A stretch of DNA of 64,000 nt, taken from Candidatus Thalassospirochaeta sargassi. GTDB taxonomy: Bacteria > Spirochaetota > Spirochaetia > UBA9216. The notes below the pieces were generated by a model. That model was not told the origin of the DNA. It worked only from the letters and a program-made list of their open reading frames with translations, and did no database searches. Location: NCBI GenBank assembly GCA_028532855.1, contig JAQQAL010000028.1, positions 1 through 64,000 on the forward strand. Reading direction: 5' to 3'. Numbering within the stretch: position 1 is the stretch's first letter; every line of letters begins with the position of its first letter. This document shows, one piece after another, positions 33,509-43,200 of this stretch. The position numbers and the translations under genes were made by a program.

Positions 33509-35383
33509 TTATTCTCTGAGATTTATAAGAATTGAGGATGTTGTTAAACCTCCCTCTGAATTGATCGTAAGTGCATCCGGACCGAAACCCATAGTCCTCA
33601 GCATCTGACTCATCATAACAATTCCCAGTCCCGCACCCTCGGAGTAGTCTTCAATCTGATCATAGATATCTCCGATTGCGGTGGATTTTCCAGCAATTTT
33701 TATCTTGTGTGCAACCCGGACTTTTTCGCTTTCAGTCATCTCAGAGTTGTTTACTACTGAAACTCTGAGTGCTTTTTGCGTGAGTTGAAACATGATTACG
33801 ATAAAGTAGCCCTGTTTTTTCTGCTGCTCAAGATAATAATCAATTTTTTCTATTGTATCTGTTTTGAAGTTCCGCATGCCTTCTTCATAATGGGTTGGAT
33901 TATTGATATTAAGTTCCTTTGATTTGAAATAAACACGCTTGGTGTTAGCCTTTTTAGCATTAGTTGCAAGCTCGTGCACACAATATGAAACCTTGTTCAT
34001 CAGGAATTTTATACCAGCTTCATTGAGGAATCTGTCGAGGACCGAGTCTATGAAATCGCGGTCTTCGGGGAGATACCTGTTTGTTTTTACCTGGATAGGT
34101 TTTCCGCTTGAAAGAGCCCATTTAATTTTATCTTCAATGTTCGCTTTCCGATCCTTTTGCCCGTCGCCAGGTTTAGACAAGTCAGGAGAATATTTAAGAA
34201 TGATGAAACTTATATCATCCTGCCGTGCTGCAGCGCCCCTGAAATCATCAAAATCAGATAGAAGCCTTGCGCGAAGCCCGTTAGCGGATATCTTTTGATG
34301 GCTTCGGAAGACCGAATTAATTCTGTCGTAGCTGTATAGCTCTCCATTCTCATTTTTCTGCTCGGTAATACCATCGGTCATAAGAAAGAAGCAGTCTTTT
34401 GTTTTCAGCAGCAGGTTGAATGTTCTTACATTTATGTCTGTTGATATTCCAAGCGGAATGTTGACGTGAGAATTTTCGATTTTACGGTTCTTACCTCCGG
34501 TGTAAAGCATGTAATGGGTGTGTCCCATGTCTGCTATCTGTAGCTGCCCGGTTTCTTCATTGAAGATCATGAAAACTCCGGTAATAAATTTTTCTCCGGC
34601 AAAACTCTGCGTAAGCTGTAAGTTCAGGTCGGTGATCATTCCTTTTAGATCCGTGCCTATGGGATAGGTATTTATAAATCCGGATAAAAGTGAACTGAGA
34701 AGTGAAGCCGCCATTCCTTTGCCTGATACATCACAGAGTACTATCAGATAATGTGATTCTGAGAATTTCTTGAATGAATAGAAATCTCCGCCAATTCCCT
34801 TTGCCATTATGGAACTTGCGCTCAGATTGAAGTTCGGTCGTTTTAATTCGTCTTCTTCCTTGACTATCCGGGTCTGTATTTTTCTTGATAGCGCAATATC
34901 CTGTCTTGTTATCCCGGCGAGAAAAACAAGCATATCTTTGCCGGAGAAGATACCGCAGAATTCATCATTATCGTTTATAAGAAGGAAGAAATGAGTTGAG
35001 TTCCCGTTTACCTTTTCTTCTATTTCTTCAGAAACAGTGAAGATATTATCATCAACATTAAAGCATTCCACATCAGAAATAAGAGATGAAACAGTTTTTT
35101 TCCGTAGAACATCACGCCCGAAGGGACGGCTCAAAATGCCGAAAAGATCCTTTCTTGTAACAATACCAAGGGCCTTTCCTTTTTTATTTACTACCCCTAC
35201 AGCCTGAATGCTATCATCTGTTTCAAGTTTGTCAGCTATTGAGACAAGCTTGGTATCCTCCAATGTATATGAAAAAGCTGAGGCAATCTTTCCGATTCCC
35301 ATTCCGTGAACCTTTCGGGGGGTAATTGATCCAAGAATAATACTTGTAAGGTGTTTATCTGTTTTTATTTGCTTCTCAGTCAT
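33509..35383 (-). CDS. CBS-SpoIIE phosphatase-HATPase signalling protein
   Basis: A 624-residue cytoplasmic product. Residues ~15-160 contain a CBS pair (VVNKKGKALGIVTRKDLFGIL). Residues ~190-400 are a PP2C/SpoIIE phosphatase (GGDFYSFKKFSESHYLIVLCDVSGKGMAASLLSSLL and LMTDGITEQKN). Residues ~440-620 contain an RsbW-like ATPase (HELATNAKKAN, GAGLGIVMMSQMLRTMG). Phosphatase and kinase-like domains in one chain suggest it both phosphorylates and dephosphorylates a STAS partner. The adjacent STAS protein (35376-35750, overlapping by 8 bases) is the obvious substrate. CBS domains suggest adenine-nucleotide sensing. Output target unknown. Confidence 0.85.
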   Translation of the reverse strand: MTEKQIKTDKHLTSIILGSITPRKVHGMGIGKIASAFSYTLEDTKLVSIADKLETDDSIQAVGVVNKKGKALGIVTRKDLFGILSRPFGRDVLRKKTVSSLISDVECFNVDDNIFTVSEEIEEKVNGNSTHFFLLINDNDEFCGIFSGKDMLVFLAGITRQDIALSRKIQTRIVKEEDELKRPNFNLSASSIMAKGIGGDFYSFKKFSESHYLIVLCDVSGKGMAASLLSSLLSGFINTYPIGTDLKGMITDLNLQLTQSFAGEKFITGVFMIFNEETGQLQIADMGHTHYMLYTGGKNRKIENSHVNIPLGISTDINVRTFNLLLKTKDCFFLMTDGITEQKNENGELYSYDRINSVFRSHQKISANGLRARLLSDFDDFRGAAARQDDISFIILKYSPDLSKPGDGQKDRKANIEDKIKWALSSGKPIQVKTNRYLPEDRDFIDSVLDRFLNEAGIKFLMNKVSYCVHELATNAKKANTKRVYFKSKELNINNPTHYEEGMRNFKTDTIEKIDYYLEQQKKQGYFIVIMFQLTQKALRVSVVNNSEMTESEKVRVAHKIKIAGKSTAIGDIYDQIEDYSEGAGLGIVMMSQMLRTMGFGPDALTINSEGGLTTSSILINLRE

Positions 35384-35750
35384 TGATGCTCACTCCGCTT
35401 TTTGGGGGGGATTCTTTCAACAACTTTTTTACTGCATTTGTATAATCCGGTTCCATTGGAAAGAATTGAATTAGATTGGTCAGTTTAAGAACGTTCAGGA
35501 CTTCGCCGTCAACAGCACTTAAAATAAAATCAAAATCTCTTCCGTTTGCTATCCCGTTGAGCTTCAGCAGGATGCCTACACCGCTGGAATCAATATAACT
35601 CACTTTTTCGAAATCAAGGATAAAGACTCTGATTCCTTGATTTACAAGAGTTTGAAATACTTTTTCGAGTTCGGGAGCATTATATAGGTCCAGCTCTCCT
35701 TCAAGTACCATTATGTAGATGTCATGATATTTCTTGAGTTTTATTTCCAT
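35376..35750 (-). CDS. STAS anti-sigma-factor antagonist
   Basis: A 124-residue STAS protein. The phospho-acceptor loop reads DFEKVSYIDSSGVGILLKL (~47-65), with the regulatory Ser-Ser at ~55-56. The N-terminal strand (HDIYIMVLEGELDLYNAPELEKVF) is typical of RsbV/SpoIIAA-like antagonists. Phosphorylation would switch its binding partner. It overlaps the downstream phosphatase/kinase by 8 bases, so they act as a partner-switch pair. No sigma factor is linked, so the target may be a cyclase or another enzyme. Confidence 0.9.
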   Translation of the reverse strand: MEIKLKKYHDIYIMVLEGELDLYNAPELEKVFQTLVNQGIRVFILDFEKVSYIDSSGVGILLKLNGIANGRDFDFILSAVDGEVLNVLKLTNLIQFFPMEPDYTNAVKKLLKESPPKSGVSIND

Positions 35751-35777
35751 AAGTGGGGTAATGCTATCATGGGATTG

Positions 35778-36914
35778 TTAGATTTTGTTTAGCATCATGG
35801 AAAAATTATTATTATTTGCTTCGGAGTTGCTCAGCAGATTAATAGAGTCTGAAATATAGTCCAGGCTGTCTTCACGCAGAACAACTCTATGGATGGGAGA
35901 GTTTTCATTCAGGGGAACAGGTTGAAGCTCGGAATCAAAAAGAAACCGGTTACTGATCCGGCTGTCGAACCAGTGAACAAGCGATATTGTTTCCGTGGTA
36001 ATTTCAATGCCGGTGATCCCTCTTTTTCCAATTGCACATCCGGTGTTGAAAAGGCAGGGGACGGGAATCCCGCTGCTGTACATCAGTGAAGCCGGCTCAT
36101 AATCTGGTTTTGACTCGGTACAGTCGTCATACTTTCTTTTGAGATCCTTGATCCTCGCAGCGATAATCATTCTTTTCCGGTTTCCGGCTTTTCTATATTT
36201 ACGCAGGAGGTTTTCAATTGAAAAGTGAAGTGAATCAGCCCTTGATAATGACTCAAAGAGGGGGCGATGAGTGTGGCCGATGATTGAAATGAGTTTTTTA
36301 TTCCTTGAAAAATTGTAGGAACGGTTTTCAATTCTCATTTTCTTATGATGTTTGAACTTTTTTGAGAAATTCCGTATTCCGATAGGGTTAACGATATATC
36401 TCAACAGAATTGTATTCAGCCGGTTGAGATATTTGTAATATACAGATGCCTGATGTCCGTGAAATATGAAGATAGGCACGTCAGAATCAGGAATCGTAAA
36501 TCTTGCGGCCTGTTTTTCATCATATCTGCAGTCTGTAAGGCCGGTAAGCAGCTTGTCGTCATGGTTGCCAATGATTTTTATCAGCCTGTTTTCTTTTGAG
36601 AATCCATCAAAAATTTCGAATGTCTGTTTCCAATACTGTCGAATTTTGTTCATTTCAAATTTCTGAAGCTCTTCTATGTCTCCATTCAGGATAAGGGTAA
36701 AGTTCTTCGCCAGATAATGGTCTTTCAACGCTTTAGTGAAGAGTTCTCCGTTATTTTTGAAGTCATCGTTTTTTTTTCCGTTTCCCATATGAAGATCACT
36801 GAAAATTATAAGTGGCCGATCTTTTTCTACCGAGAATACCGGTGCGGATTTGTACAGGTTGGAAAGGTAGGAATTAATAATATTTTCATAGCTTGTAAGT
36901 ATCTTCTCAAACAT
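35778..36914 (-). CDS. Calcineurin-like metallophosphoesterase
   Basis: A 378-residue product with the full metallophosphoesterase metal-site series: SDLHMG (~35), LNGDIEEL (~79), IIGNHDD (~113), FHGHQ (~147) and IGHTHRP (~213). It should bind two metal ions and hydrolyse a phosphoester; the substrate could be a nucleotide, lipid or nucleic acid. The 200-residue C-terminal extension is unrecognised. The start has AAGGAG at about 13 bases, longer than usual. It is upstream of the STAS/SpoIIE pair on the same strand, with a 27-base gap. Confidence 0.85.
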   Translation of the reverse strand: MFEKILTSYENIINSYLSNLYKSAPVFSVEKDRPLIIFSDLHMGNGKKNDDFKNNGELFTKALKDHYLAKNFTLILNGDIEELQKFEMNKIRQYWKQTFEIFDGFSKENRLIKIIGNHDDKLLTGLTDCRYDEKQAARFTIPDSDVPIFIFHGHQASVYYKYLNRLNTILLRYIVNPIGIRNFSKKFKHHKKMRIENRSYNFSRNKKLISIIGHTHRPLFESLSRADSLHFSIENLLRKYRKAGNRKRMIIAARIKDLKRKYDDCTESKPDYEPASLMYSSGIPVPCLFNTGCAIGKRGITGIEITTETISLVHWFDSRISNRFLFDSELQPVPLNENSPIHRVVLREDSLDYISDSINLLSNSEANNNNFSMMLNKI

Positions 36915-37081
36915 CTGCAGTATTCTTCTCCTTATAAAATGAGAAAAGCGTTAGATACTCATTAGTTTTAGATGAAATTCTATTTCGCCCAATTTCCAAT
37001 CTCCACTTGCCGAATTAACGATTTAAATATATATTATTTGTATTAAAAAACATACCGACAACTCTTTAAGCAGGGGATAAC

Positions 37082-37396
37082 ATGAAGCGTACTGATCTTG
37101 AAAGAAAAGAAAGAGATATCAAAAGGGCAATGAAAAAAGAAGAGCGGCTTGCTAAAGGCGGCAGTTCGAATAAGTCTGTTGGAGATTTTATAAATGAACT
37201 CAGCTCATACTTTTTTCATGATGAGAATAAAATCTATAATATTTCGGTAGACGAGAGAATTCCTGATTTACTTGAAGAAATGATGATGGATATGGAAGAG
37301 AAACAGTGGGAGAACATTATCCGAAAGGCTGTTCGAAAAACCGGAATAAAAGAAAAGGAGTCCGCAATAAAGGAACTCCTTGATTTTATTCAGTAA
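37082..37396 (+). CDS. Small conserved-looking hypothetical protein
   Basis: A 104-residue, strongly charged, mainly helical product (residues 1-30 very Lys/Glu-rich). No membrane segment or known motif is seen. CAGGGGAT lies before the ATG, and a strong terminator follows 13 bases after the stop. It stands alone between the leftward metallophosphoesterase and leuD genes. Codon use matches the chromosomal half rather than the island. Confidence 0.7.
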   Translation: MKRTDLERKERDIKRAMKKEERLAKGGSSNKSVGDFINELSSYFFHDENKIYNISVDERIPDLLEEMMMDMEEKQWENIIRKAVRKTGIKEKESAIKELLDFIQ

Positions 37397-37408
37397 GCTA
37401 AACGATGA

Positions 37409-37441
37409 AGAGATTCAGTTTTATCTGAATCTCTTTTTTTT
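37409..37441 (+). terminator. Rho-independent terminator
   Basis: The stem AGAGATTCAG / CTGAATCTCT (37409-37418 and 37425-37434) has a TTTTAT loop and an eight-T tail. It separates the convergent hypothetical gene and leuD. Confidence 0.9.
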
Positions 37442-37442
37442 A

Positions 37443-37967
37443 TTAATAATTAGAATCGGCGTATTCAACCCAGCCGCCGGCTTTTACAAGAGATTCGTCA
37501 AAGCCGGATATGCTGAAATCAAGTTCGATGCTCTCGCTGCCGGCTGATATTGTGAATTTCTTTGCATCAAAATCGGTTTCGACAGTTGTTTCCTTTCCTG
37601 CGAATTTACTGAACATATCGTTCACCTTTTCTTCAGCAATTTCAACAGCCATCATTCCGCAGTTAAACATGTTCTGTCTGAAAATCCGGGCGAAACTCGG
37701 CGCGATAACAAGATTTATATCATTAACCTCAAGTGCCCAGGGGGCGTGCTCACGGGATGACCCGCAGCCGAAGTTCTCTTTTGTTATGATAACGCTGATT
37801 CCCTCAAGATCTGTCGCAGGATCAAAATCATCCATCTTCAGATCTTCAAGCAGGTGTGGCCCCATGGCCTTTTTAGTTATTTCGGTAAGGTACTTTGCCG
37901 GAATTATCTCATCAGTGTTAATATCGCTTCTGTCAAGGAACAATGCCTTTCCTGAAAAATTCTTCAT
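37443..37967 (-). CDS. leuD: 3-isopropylmalate dehydratase small subunit
   Basis: A 174-residue aconitase-swivel domain. The conserved FGCGSSREHAPWAL at ~63-76 binds substrate carboxylate. FARIFRQNMFNCGMMAVEI follows. Length and form are those of the short, thermophile/archaeal-type LeuD. With LeuC it isomerises 2-isopropylmalate to 3-isopropylmalate in leucine synthesis; closely related pairs act on homocitrate or citramalate, so the exact substrate is not certain. It is 11 bases behind leuC. No leuA or leuB is in the window. Confidence 0.88.
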   Translation of the reverse strand: MKNFSGKALFLDRSDINTDEIIPAKYLTEITKKAMGPHLLEDLKMDDFDPATDLEGISVIITKENFGCGSSREHAPWALEVNDINLVIAPSFARIFRQNMFNCGMMAVEIAEEKVNDMFSKFAGKETTVETDFDAKKFTISAGSESIELDFSISGFDESLVKAGGWVEYADSNY

Positions 37968-37978
37968 TGTCGTTCTCC

Positions 37979-39259
37979 TTAAAGTTGATCAGCAGTTGTA
38001 ATGGTTCCGGTTACGGCAGTTGCAGCTGCGGTTGCGGGGCTTGCCAGGTGAACCATTCCGCCTTTGCCCATTCTGCCGTTGAAGTTCCTGTTTGTGGTAG
38101 AAACACATATTTCCCCATCGGCAAGAACCCCATTGCTCATTCCCAGACATGCACCGCAGGTCGGGTTGGTCAGGCAGCACCCTGCTTCCATGAAAATCTC
38201 GACAAGACCCTCTCTAAGTGCCTGTTTGTAGATGTCAGGGGTGGCCGGCGATACGATAACACGCAGCGAATCAGCTACTTTCCTACCCTTGAGCACTGCC
38301 GCAGCTTCGCGCAGGTCCTCGATTCTGCCGTTTGTACATGAACCGATGTAAACCTGATTAACCTTTTCGCCGCTCATCTTTTCAGCAGATTTTACAAGAT
38401 CGGGCTTGTAGCCGTATGTTACCTGGGGCTTCAATGAGCTGATGTCAAGTTCGATGTCTTTGGCGTAAACAGCATCTTCATCCGCAACAAAGGCTTTGTA
38501 GGCGGCGAGGGCGTCTTCTTTTGAGTTGAACTCATTTTTAATAAACGGCCAGAGGTATTCTACAGTAGTCATGTCGGGGTAGCAGATTCCACAGGTGGCT
38601 CCTGCTTCTATAGCCATATTGCAGACAGTCATCCTGCCTTCCATCGACATCTCATCAATTACCGGGCCTGTAAATTCTATCACATGGTTTGTAGCACCAT
38701 TCACTCCGATATTACCTATTACGTGCAGGATAATATCTTTCGGGAATGTGCCCTTCGGCATTTTACCGGTAAGGTTAATGCGGATTGTTTCGGGTGAGTG
38801 GAATGCGCATATACCTTTGAGGATTCCAACCTCGAGGTCTGTTGTTCCTACACCGGCCGCAAATGCTCCGAAGGCACCGTGGGTACATGTGTGAGAGTCG
38901 CCCATGATGATAGTGTATCCCGGTCGTGCAAAACCCTTTTCGGGGAAGATTGCATGACATACGCCGTTTCGGCCTACATCGAAGAAATCCTCTATTCCCT
39001 GACGATCAGCCCATTCCCGCAGGACCTTACCCTGTTCTGCAGTAAGGGAGTCTTTCGCAGGGGTTACGTGGTCAATAACTGCCTTGATTTTAGAGGGATC
39101 AAATACCCTGTCCTTTTTACGTTCCATTAGATCTACAATTGCAGTCGGTGTAGTAATCTCATGACAGAAAACCGCATCAAGATTGATTACATCAATTCCG
39201 TCTGACGGACTGTCTATTCTATGGGTATCGAATATTTTCTGTGCTGTAGTTTTTCCCAT
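37979..39259 (-). CDS. leuC: 3-isopropylmalate dehydratase large subunit
   Basis: A 426-residue aconitase-family large subunit. The 4Fe-4S ligands are in GSCTNGR (~302) and NPTCGACLG (CxxC, ~362). HVTPAKDS and MGDSHTCTHGAFGAFA bind substrate. Its 420-residue size is the LeuC type 2 class that pairs with a separate LeuD. AAGGAG precedes the ATG. It is followed by leuD and preceded, 10 bases away, by an XRE-cupin regulator, implying one regulated transcript. Confidence 0.92.
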   Translation of the reverse strand: MGKTTAQKIFDTHRIDSPSDGIDVINLDAVFCHEITTPTAIVDLMERKKDRVFDPSKIKAVIDHVTPAKDSLTAEQGKVLREWADRQGIEDFFDVGRNGVCHAIFPEKGFARPGYTIIMGDSHTCTHGAFGAFAAGVGTTDLEVGILKGICAFHSPETIRINLTGKMPKGTFPKDIILHVIGNIGVNGATNHVIEFTGPVIDEMSMEGRMTVCNMAIEAGATCGICYPDMTTVEYLWPFIKNEFNSKEDALAAYKAFVADEDAVYAKDIELDISSLKPQVTYGYKPDLVKSAEKMSGEKVNQVYIGSCTNGRIEDLREAAAVLKGRKVADSLRVIVSPATPDIYKQALREGLVEIFMEAGCCLTNPTCGACLGMSNGVLADGEICVSTTNRNFNGRMGKGGMVHLASPATAAATAVTGTITTADQL

Positions 39260-39269
39260 ACTATACTCC

Positions 39270-39848
39270 TTAATCTTTTACAAAAATACGGCCGGGAGTA
39301 ATAATCCACATAGCCTTCATCATTGTTTTTCCGGTATTTTTAATGCTGTGAGGGATGTCTGAAGAAAAAGACAGAGTGTCTCCCGCTTCAAGCCTGTAGG
39401 TTGAGGTCCCGTAAAGTAGTTCTCCCTCACCTTCAATAATTGTTCCCAGCTCGCGTCCTGGATGACCGAATTCAAGATCACCCTTTTCTTTTCCGGGAGG
39501 TATGTCGATGTAAAACGCTTCAACAGACGGGTTTATCCCTGTTTCGGGGATGAACGAAAGCTGCTGGTAATCAACGCCGTTCTGTATCAGCCTGTTCCGG
39601 TCCGCGGGTTTTACAATTGATACGGTATTATCATGCTTCAGATCCTTGAATAGGTATTCAAGATCAATGTTAAGGGTATTAGCAATAGCAATCAGCGTGT
39701 CGATTGAAGGGGATACCCTGTTGCGTTCAATTTGACTTATCAAACTCTCGCTTACGCCGGCTTCAGCCGCAACATCTTTAAGTGTCATATTTTTGCGTTC
39801 TCTTACCAGCCGCAGTTTATTTCCAAATTCAGCATTTTTTTTTATCAA
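39270..39848 (-). CDS. XRE-cupin transcriptional regulator
   Basis: A 192-residue product. Residues ~10-65 are an XRE helix-turn-helix (KLRLVRERKNMTLKDVAAEAGVSESLISQIERNRVSPSIDTLIAIANTL). Residues ~115-185 are a cupin sensor (FGHPGRELGTIIEGEGELLYG, ...LEAGDTLSFSSDIPHSIKN). Regulators of this kind control amino-acid or polyamine genes. TTG 39848 is the start, with AGAGG 9 bases before it. It heads the leuCD transcript, so it may autoregulate and control leuCD through the direct repeats at 39850-39878. Confidence 0.87.
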   Translation of the reverse strand: MIKKNAEFGNKLRLVRERKNMTLKDVAAEAGVSESLISQIERNRVSPSIDTLIAIANTLNIDLEYLFKDLKHDNTVSIVKPADRNRLIQNGVDYQQLSFIPETGINPSVEAFYIDIPPGKEKGDLEFGHPGRELGTIIEGEGELLYGTSTYRLEAGDTLSFSSDIPHSIKNTGKTMMKAMWIITPGRIFVKD

Positions 39849-39849
39849 T

Positions 39850-39897
39850 ACTTAAACCTCTTAAGTATAACTTAAACCGCATTCTTGTATTTGTCAA
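39850..39897 (-). promoter_or_regulatory. Promoter and direct-repeat operator of the XRE-leuCD operon
   Basis: On the minus strand, -35 TTGACA (39892-39897) and -10 TAAGTT (39869-39874) are 17 bases apart. ACTTAAACC (plus-strand reading) occurs at 39850-39858 and 39870-39878, 20 bases apart (two helical turns), overlapping the -10 and the start region, as expected for an autorepressor. Confidence 0.6.
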
Positions 39898-39924
39898 GGA
39901 GGTGTATAGCATGTCCAGACATAG

Positions 39925-39950
39925 AAAAAACGGCCGGCAGATGCCGGCCG
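39925..39950 (-). terminator. Terminator of the RND efflux operon
   Basis: The stem CGGCCGGC / GCCGGCCG (39931-39938 and 39943-39950) has a 4-base loop and, on the minus strand, is followed by six T. It ends the leftward transcript that finishes with the PII-like gene. Confidence 0.85.
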
Positions 39951-39973
39951 CTTATATACTATTATTAGAGTGA

Positions 39974-40270
39974 TTATAATTCAAGCGGATTCTCAAACGG
40001 TAGAGCATAAATTTTTATGCCTTCCTGTTTGAATTTTTCCTTAATTTTTCTGATTGTATCTACGAATTTCTGTGCTTTCTCATCATCGGTATAGATGATG
40101 TAGATGAAGTTCTCCTCGGGCCAAACAGCATCACCCATGCGTGGGGTGGTGCGGCCTCGTCCGTGAACGGCGTTAAGTCTTGAATAGGAAAAATCCTCCT
40201 CAACCTGATTCAGAGCCTCCTGAATATCCTCTTCAACTGTATTATTTGCTATTATTTCAAGTCTTGTCAT
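39974..40270 (-). CDS. PII-like protein linked to the RND pump
   Basis: A 98-residue product of PII/ferredoxin-like fold (MTRLEIIANNTVEEDIQEALNQVEE, then ENFIYIIYTDDEKAQKFVDTIRKIKEKF). It lacks the full T-loop of GlnB. A PII-like group lying next to CusABC/RND efflux genes has been described, and this fits by location and size. It may sense a ligand or metal and tune the pump; that is inference. Its ATG overlaps the RND stop by 4 bases, so translation is coupled. Confidence 0.72.
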   Translation of the reverse strand: MTRLEIIANNTVEEDIQEALNQVEEDFSYSRLNAVHGRGRTTPRMGDAVWPEENFIYIIYTDDEKAQKFVDTIRKIKEKFKQEGIKIYALPFENPLEL

Positions 40271-43200
40271 GCGTATTTCCTCCTGTTGAGTGCTGCAAAC
40301 AGCAGCGGGGTCACAAAGAGTGTCATTAGCGTGCTCACAAGCAAGCCGCCGATTATTGTTTGCGCTATAGGCTGGACCTGCTCGGTTCCGGCCCCTCCGA
40401 GGAAGGCTAGAGGAAACATGCCGAGAATTGTTGTGGCAGCAGACATCAGAATTGGTCTGAGCCTGTTGCCTGCAGCTTCAACGCAGGCATCACGCAGTGT
40501 GTAGCCCCGCTTTAAAAGCAGGTTGGTGTAGTCGACAAGGACAATGCCGCTGTTTACGACAAGTCCTACAAGGACAACTAATCCAACCGCCGACATCATA
40601 CTAAAGGTGTATGGTGACAGTACGTAAAACCATATAACACCTATGAGCATTAGCGGAATTGTAAAGAAGATTATGAAAGGATCCTTCAGCGATTCGAACT
40701 GTGCGGCCATTATTCCGAAGACAAGCAGCAATGCGATGATTCCTATCATAATAAACTGGGAGCCCATATTTGCAATGTCCTCAAAATCTCCGCTCAGGCT
40801 GTAGCTGATTCCGTCTGGGACAACAATCTGGGTATCAAGCAGGTTTTGAATATCTGCCTGAGCTTCAGTAGAGGAGTATCCATCGACGAGACCTGCGGTT
40901 ACATGGACTACGATAGTTTCATCTTCGCGATTGATAGAGACCGGGCTTGATGATTTTTTAAGCTCAGCTATATTCGAGACCGCAATTCTGGTTCCGGAGC
41001 TGTTGACGACGAAAATTTTATTCAGATCTGGGACAGAACTTTTGTCTTTGTCTTTTAGGATAAGCTCGACATCAAGTTCTTCGCCGTCCACTCTGTATGT
41101 TGTAGCCGTTGTTCCGTTGATACCTGCCGCAATCTCGGAGGCAACTGTATACATATCGAGCCCAAGGTCATAGGCCCGCTCGCGGTCAATTACGACTTCA
41201 AGTTGGGGCAACCCTTCATCCATGTCTGTAACCGGTTCGGTTATGCCGGGCAGATTGTCTTCAAGAGCTTCTTTGAGCTCATCGGCAAAGGCAACGGCAG
41301 CATCCAGGTCGTCTGATTTGACCATAATATCGACTGGATTGTCGTTTCCCATTCCTGGTCCGCGTGAGGTGAACTCGAGAGTTGCGCCCGGAAAGTCGTT
41401 GAAATGCTGTCGTAAAAGAACTTTCATTTCGGCAACAGTCACAGTTTGATCCACGGCATCAGGAAAAATCATTTCTACAGTCGATTTATTCGAATAGGTA
41501 CTGCTTGAAAAATGACTGGATTCACCTATAGTAACGATCATATCGTTATATCCTCCTATCTCTTCAATAATAGAAACAAGCTGGAATGTATTTTGTTCGG
41601 TTTCATCCAGAGGAGTTCCGTTGGGCAGCTCAAGAGAGACTGTCAGAGAATCGTCACTCATATTCGGTGCGAAGTTCATGCCCATCTGTGCGAACTGCAT
41701 TGCCGACAGGATGAATATAAGTGTTACGAATAGCACAACCTTCCATTTGTGGTTTAACAGACGGTAGAGCACCTTTTTATAGTTACTGTCGAGCTTAACG
41801 AAACCCTGTTCAAATGAACTGTCAATAAGTGCAAGCCTTTTGTTTCGAATCGGCTTCTGTTTTCTGGTAAACACCTTCAGATAGTTGGCGCTCATTGTCG
41901 GAACGAAGGTCAGTGCCACAATCAGTGATACAATCAGGGCTATCGCAATTGTGTAGGATAGAGATTTCAACATTGTGCCGAGACCCTCGAGTCCGTCGGA
42001 AAAAAGGATGATTGGGACGAATACACAGATGGTCGTTAATGTAGATGCGGTGATTGAACCCATCATTTCACGGCTACCGAGGATTGCCGATGCCTTCAGC
42101 TTCGTTCCCCTCTCGCGATAGCGGAAAATATTTTCCTGTACAACAATCGAACAGTCTACGACCATCCCCAGTCCCAGGATCAGGCCCGTCAGCGTCATCA
42201 GGTTCATTGAAAGTCCTGCGAAATACATAAAAAGAACGGTGATAAATATCGATATCGGAATCGACAATGCAATAATCAGTGTACTCGACCAGGTTCTCAG
42301 AAAGAAGAACAACACAACCATTGCAAGCAATATCCCCTCAATGAGGGATATGTAGGTCTGGTTCATTATCGATGATATCTGGTCAGAATCGTCGGAGAGG
42401 ATGATTAATTTTACACCGTCCGGCAGTTCGCTGTTTATCGAGTCGAGAGCTGCGTTGATCTCATTTGAGACCTCAATACTGTTGGCGTCGGATTCCTTCG
42501 TCACAGAAAGGGTGACGCCGAACTGTCCGTTGACATAGAGTCTGTCCTCTTCCTCCTCGTTCCCCAGGCTGATCCCGGCCAGATCTTTTAAGAGTACATT
42601 GTCAGATATGACAACTTCTGCTATCTCATCGAGACTTGCGAATTCGGCATCGGTTCGGATAAGGTAGTCTGTCTGACCTTCCTGAATATTTCCTGAACCT
42701 ATTTGGTGATTTTGGTTGTCCAGAGCTGAGGCTACCTCTGTCAGGGGCATGTTGTATGCCTCAAGGCGGTTTTGTGATACCTCTACATGAACAATCTCAT
42801 CCTGGCCGCCGTTAATACTTACTGATGAGATCCCGCCTATTCGTTCGATAAGCGCCTGAACTTTATCATCAGCTATTGCGCGAAGCTCGTTCTGCGACAG
42901 ATCTCCCTCAAGTCCGAGTGTCATTATAGGCATGTCGTCTGAGCTCATCTTGTAGATAACCGGTGAGCTTGCATCATCCGGAAGATAATCCTCAACTACA
43001 TCAAGCTTGTCGCGGATATCGTTTGTGGCGTCGTCGAGATCCTTTGAGTAGTCGAAGCTGAGGTTGATAAGGCTGGACCCCTCGGATGAAGTAGAAGTTA
43101 TTGAGTCCAGGTCGCTGACGTTGGACAGCTGTTTCTCAAGCACCTCAGTGACATTCTGTTTGACATCCTCAGGGCCCGCTCCGTCATAGGTGGTGCTTAC

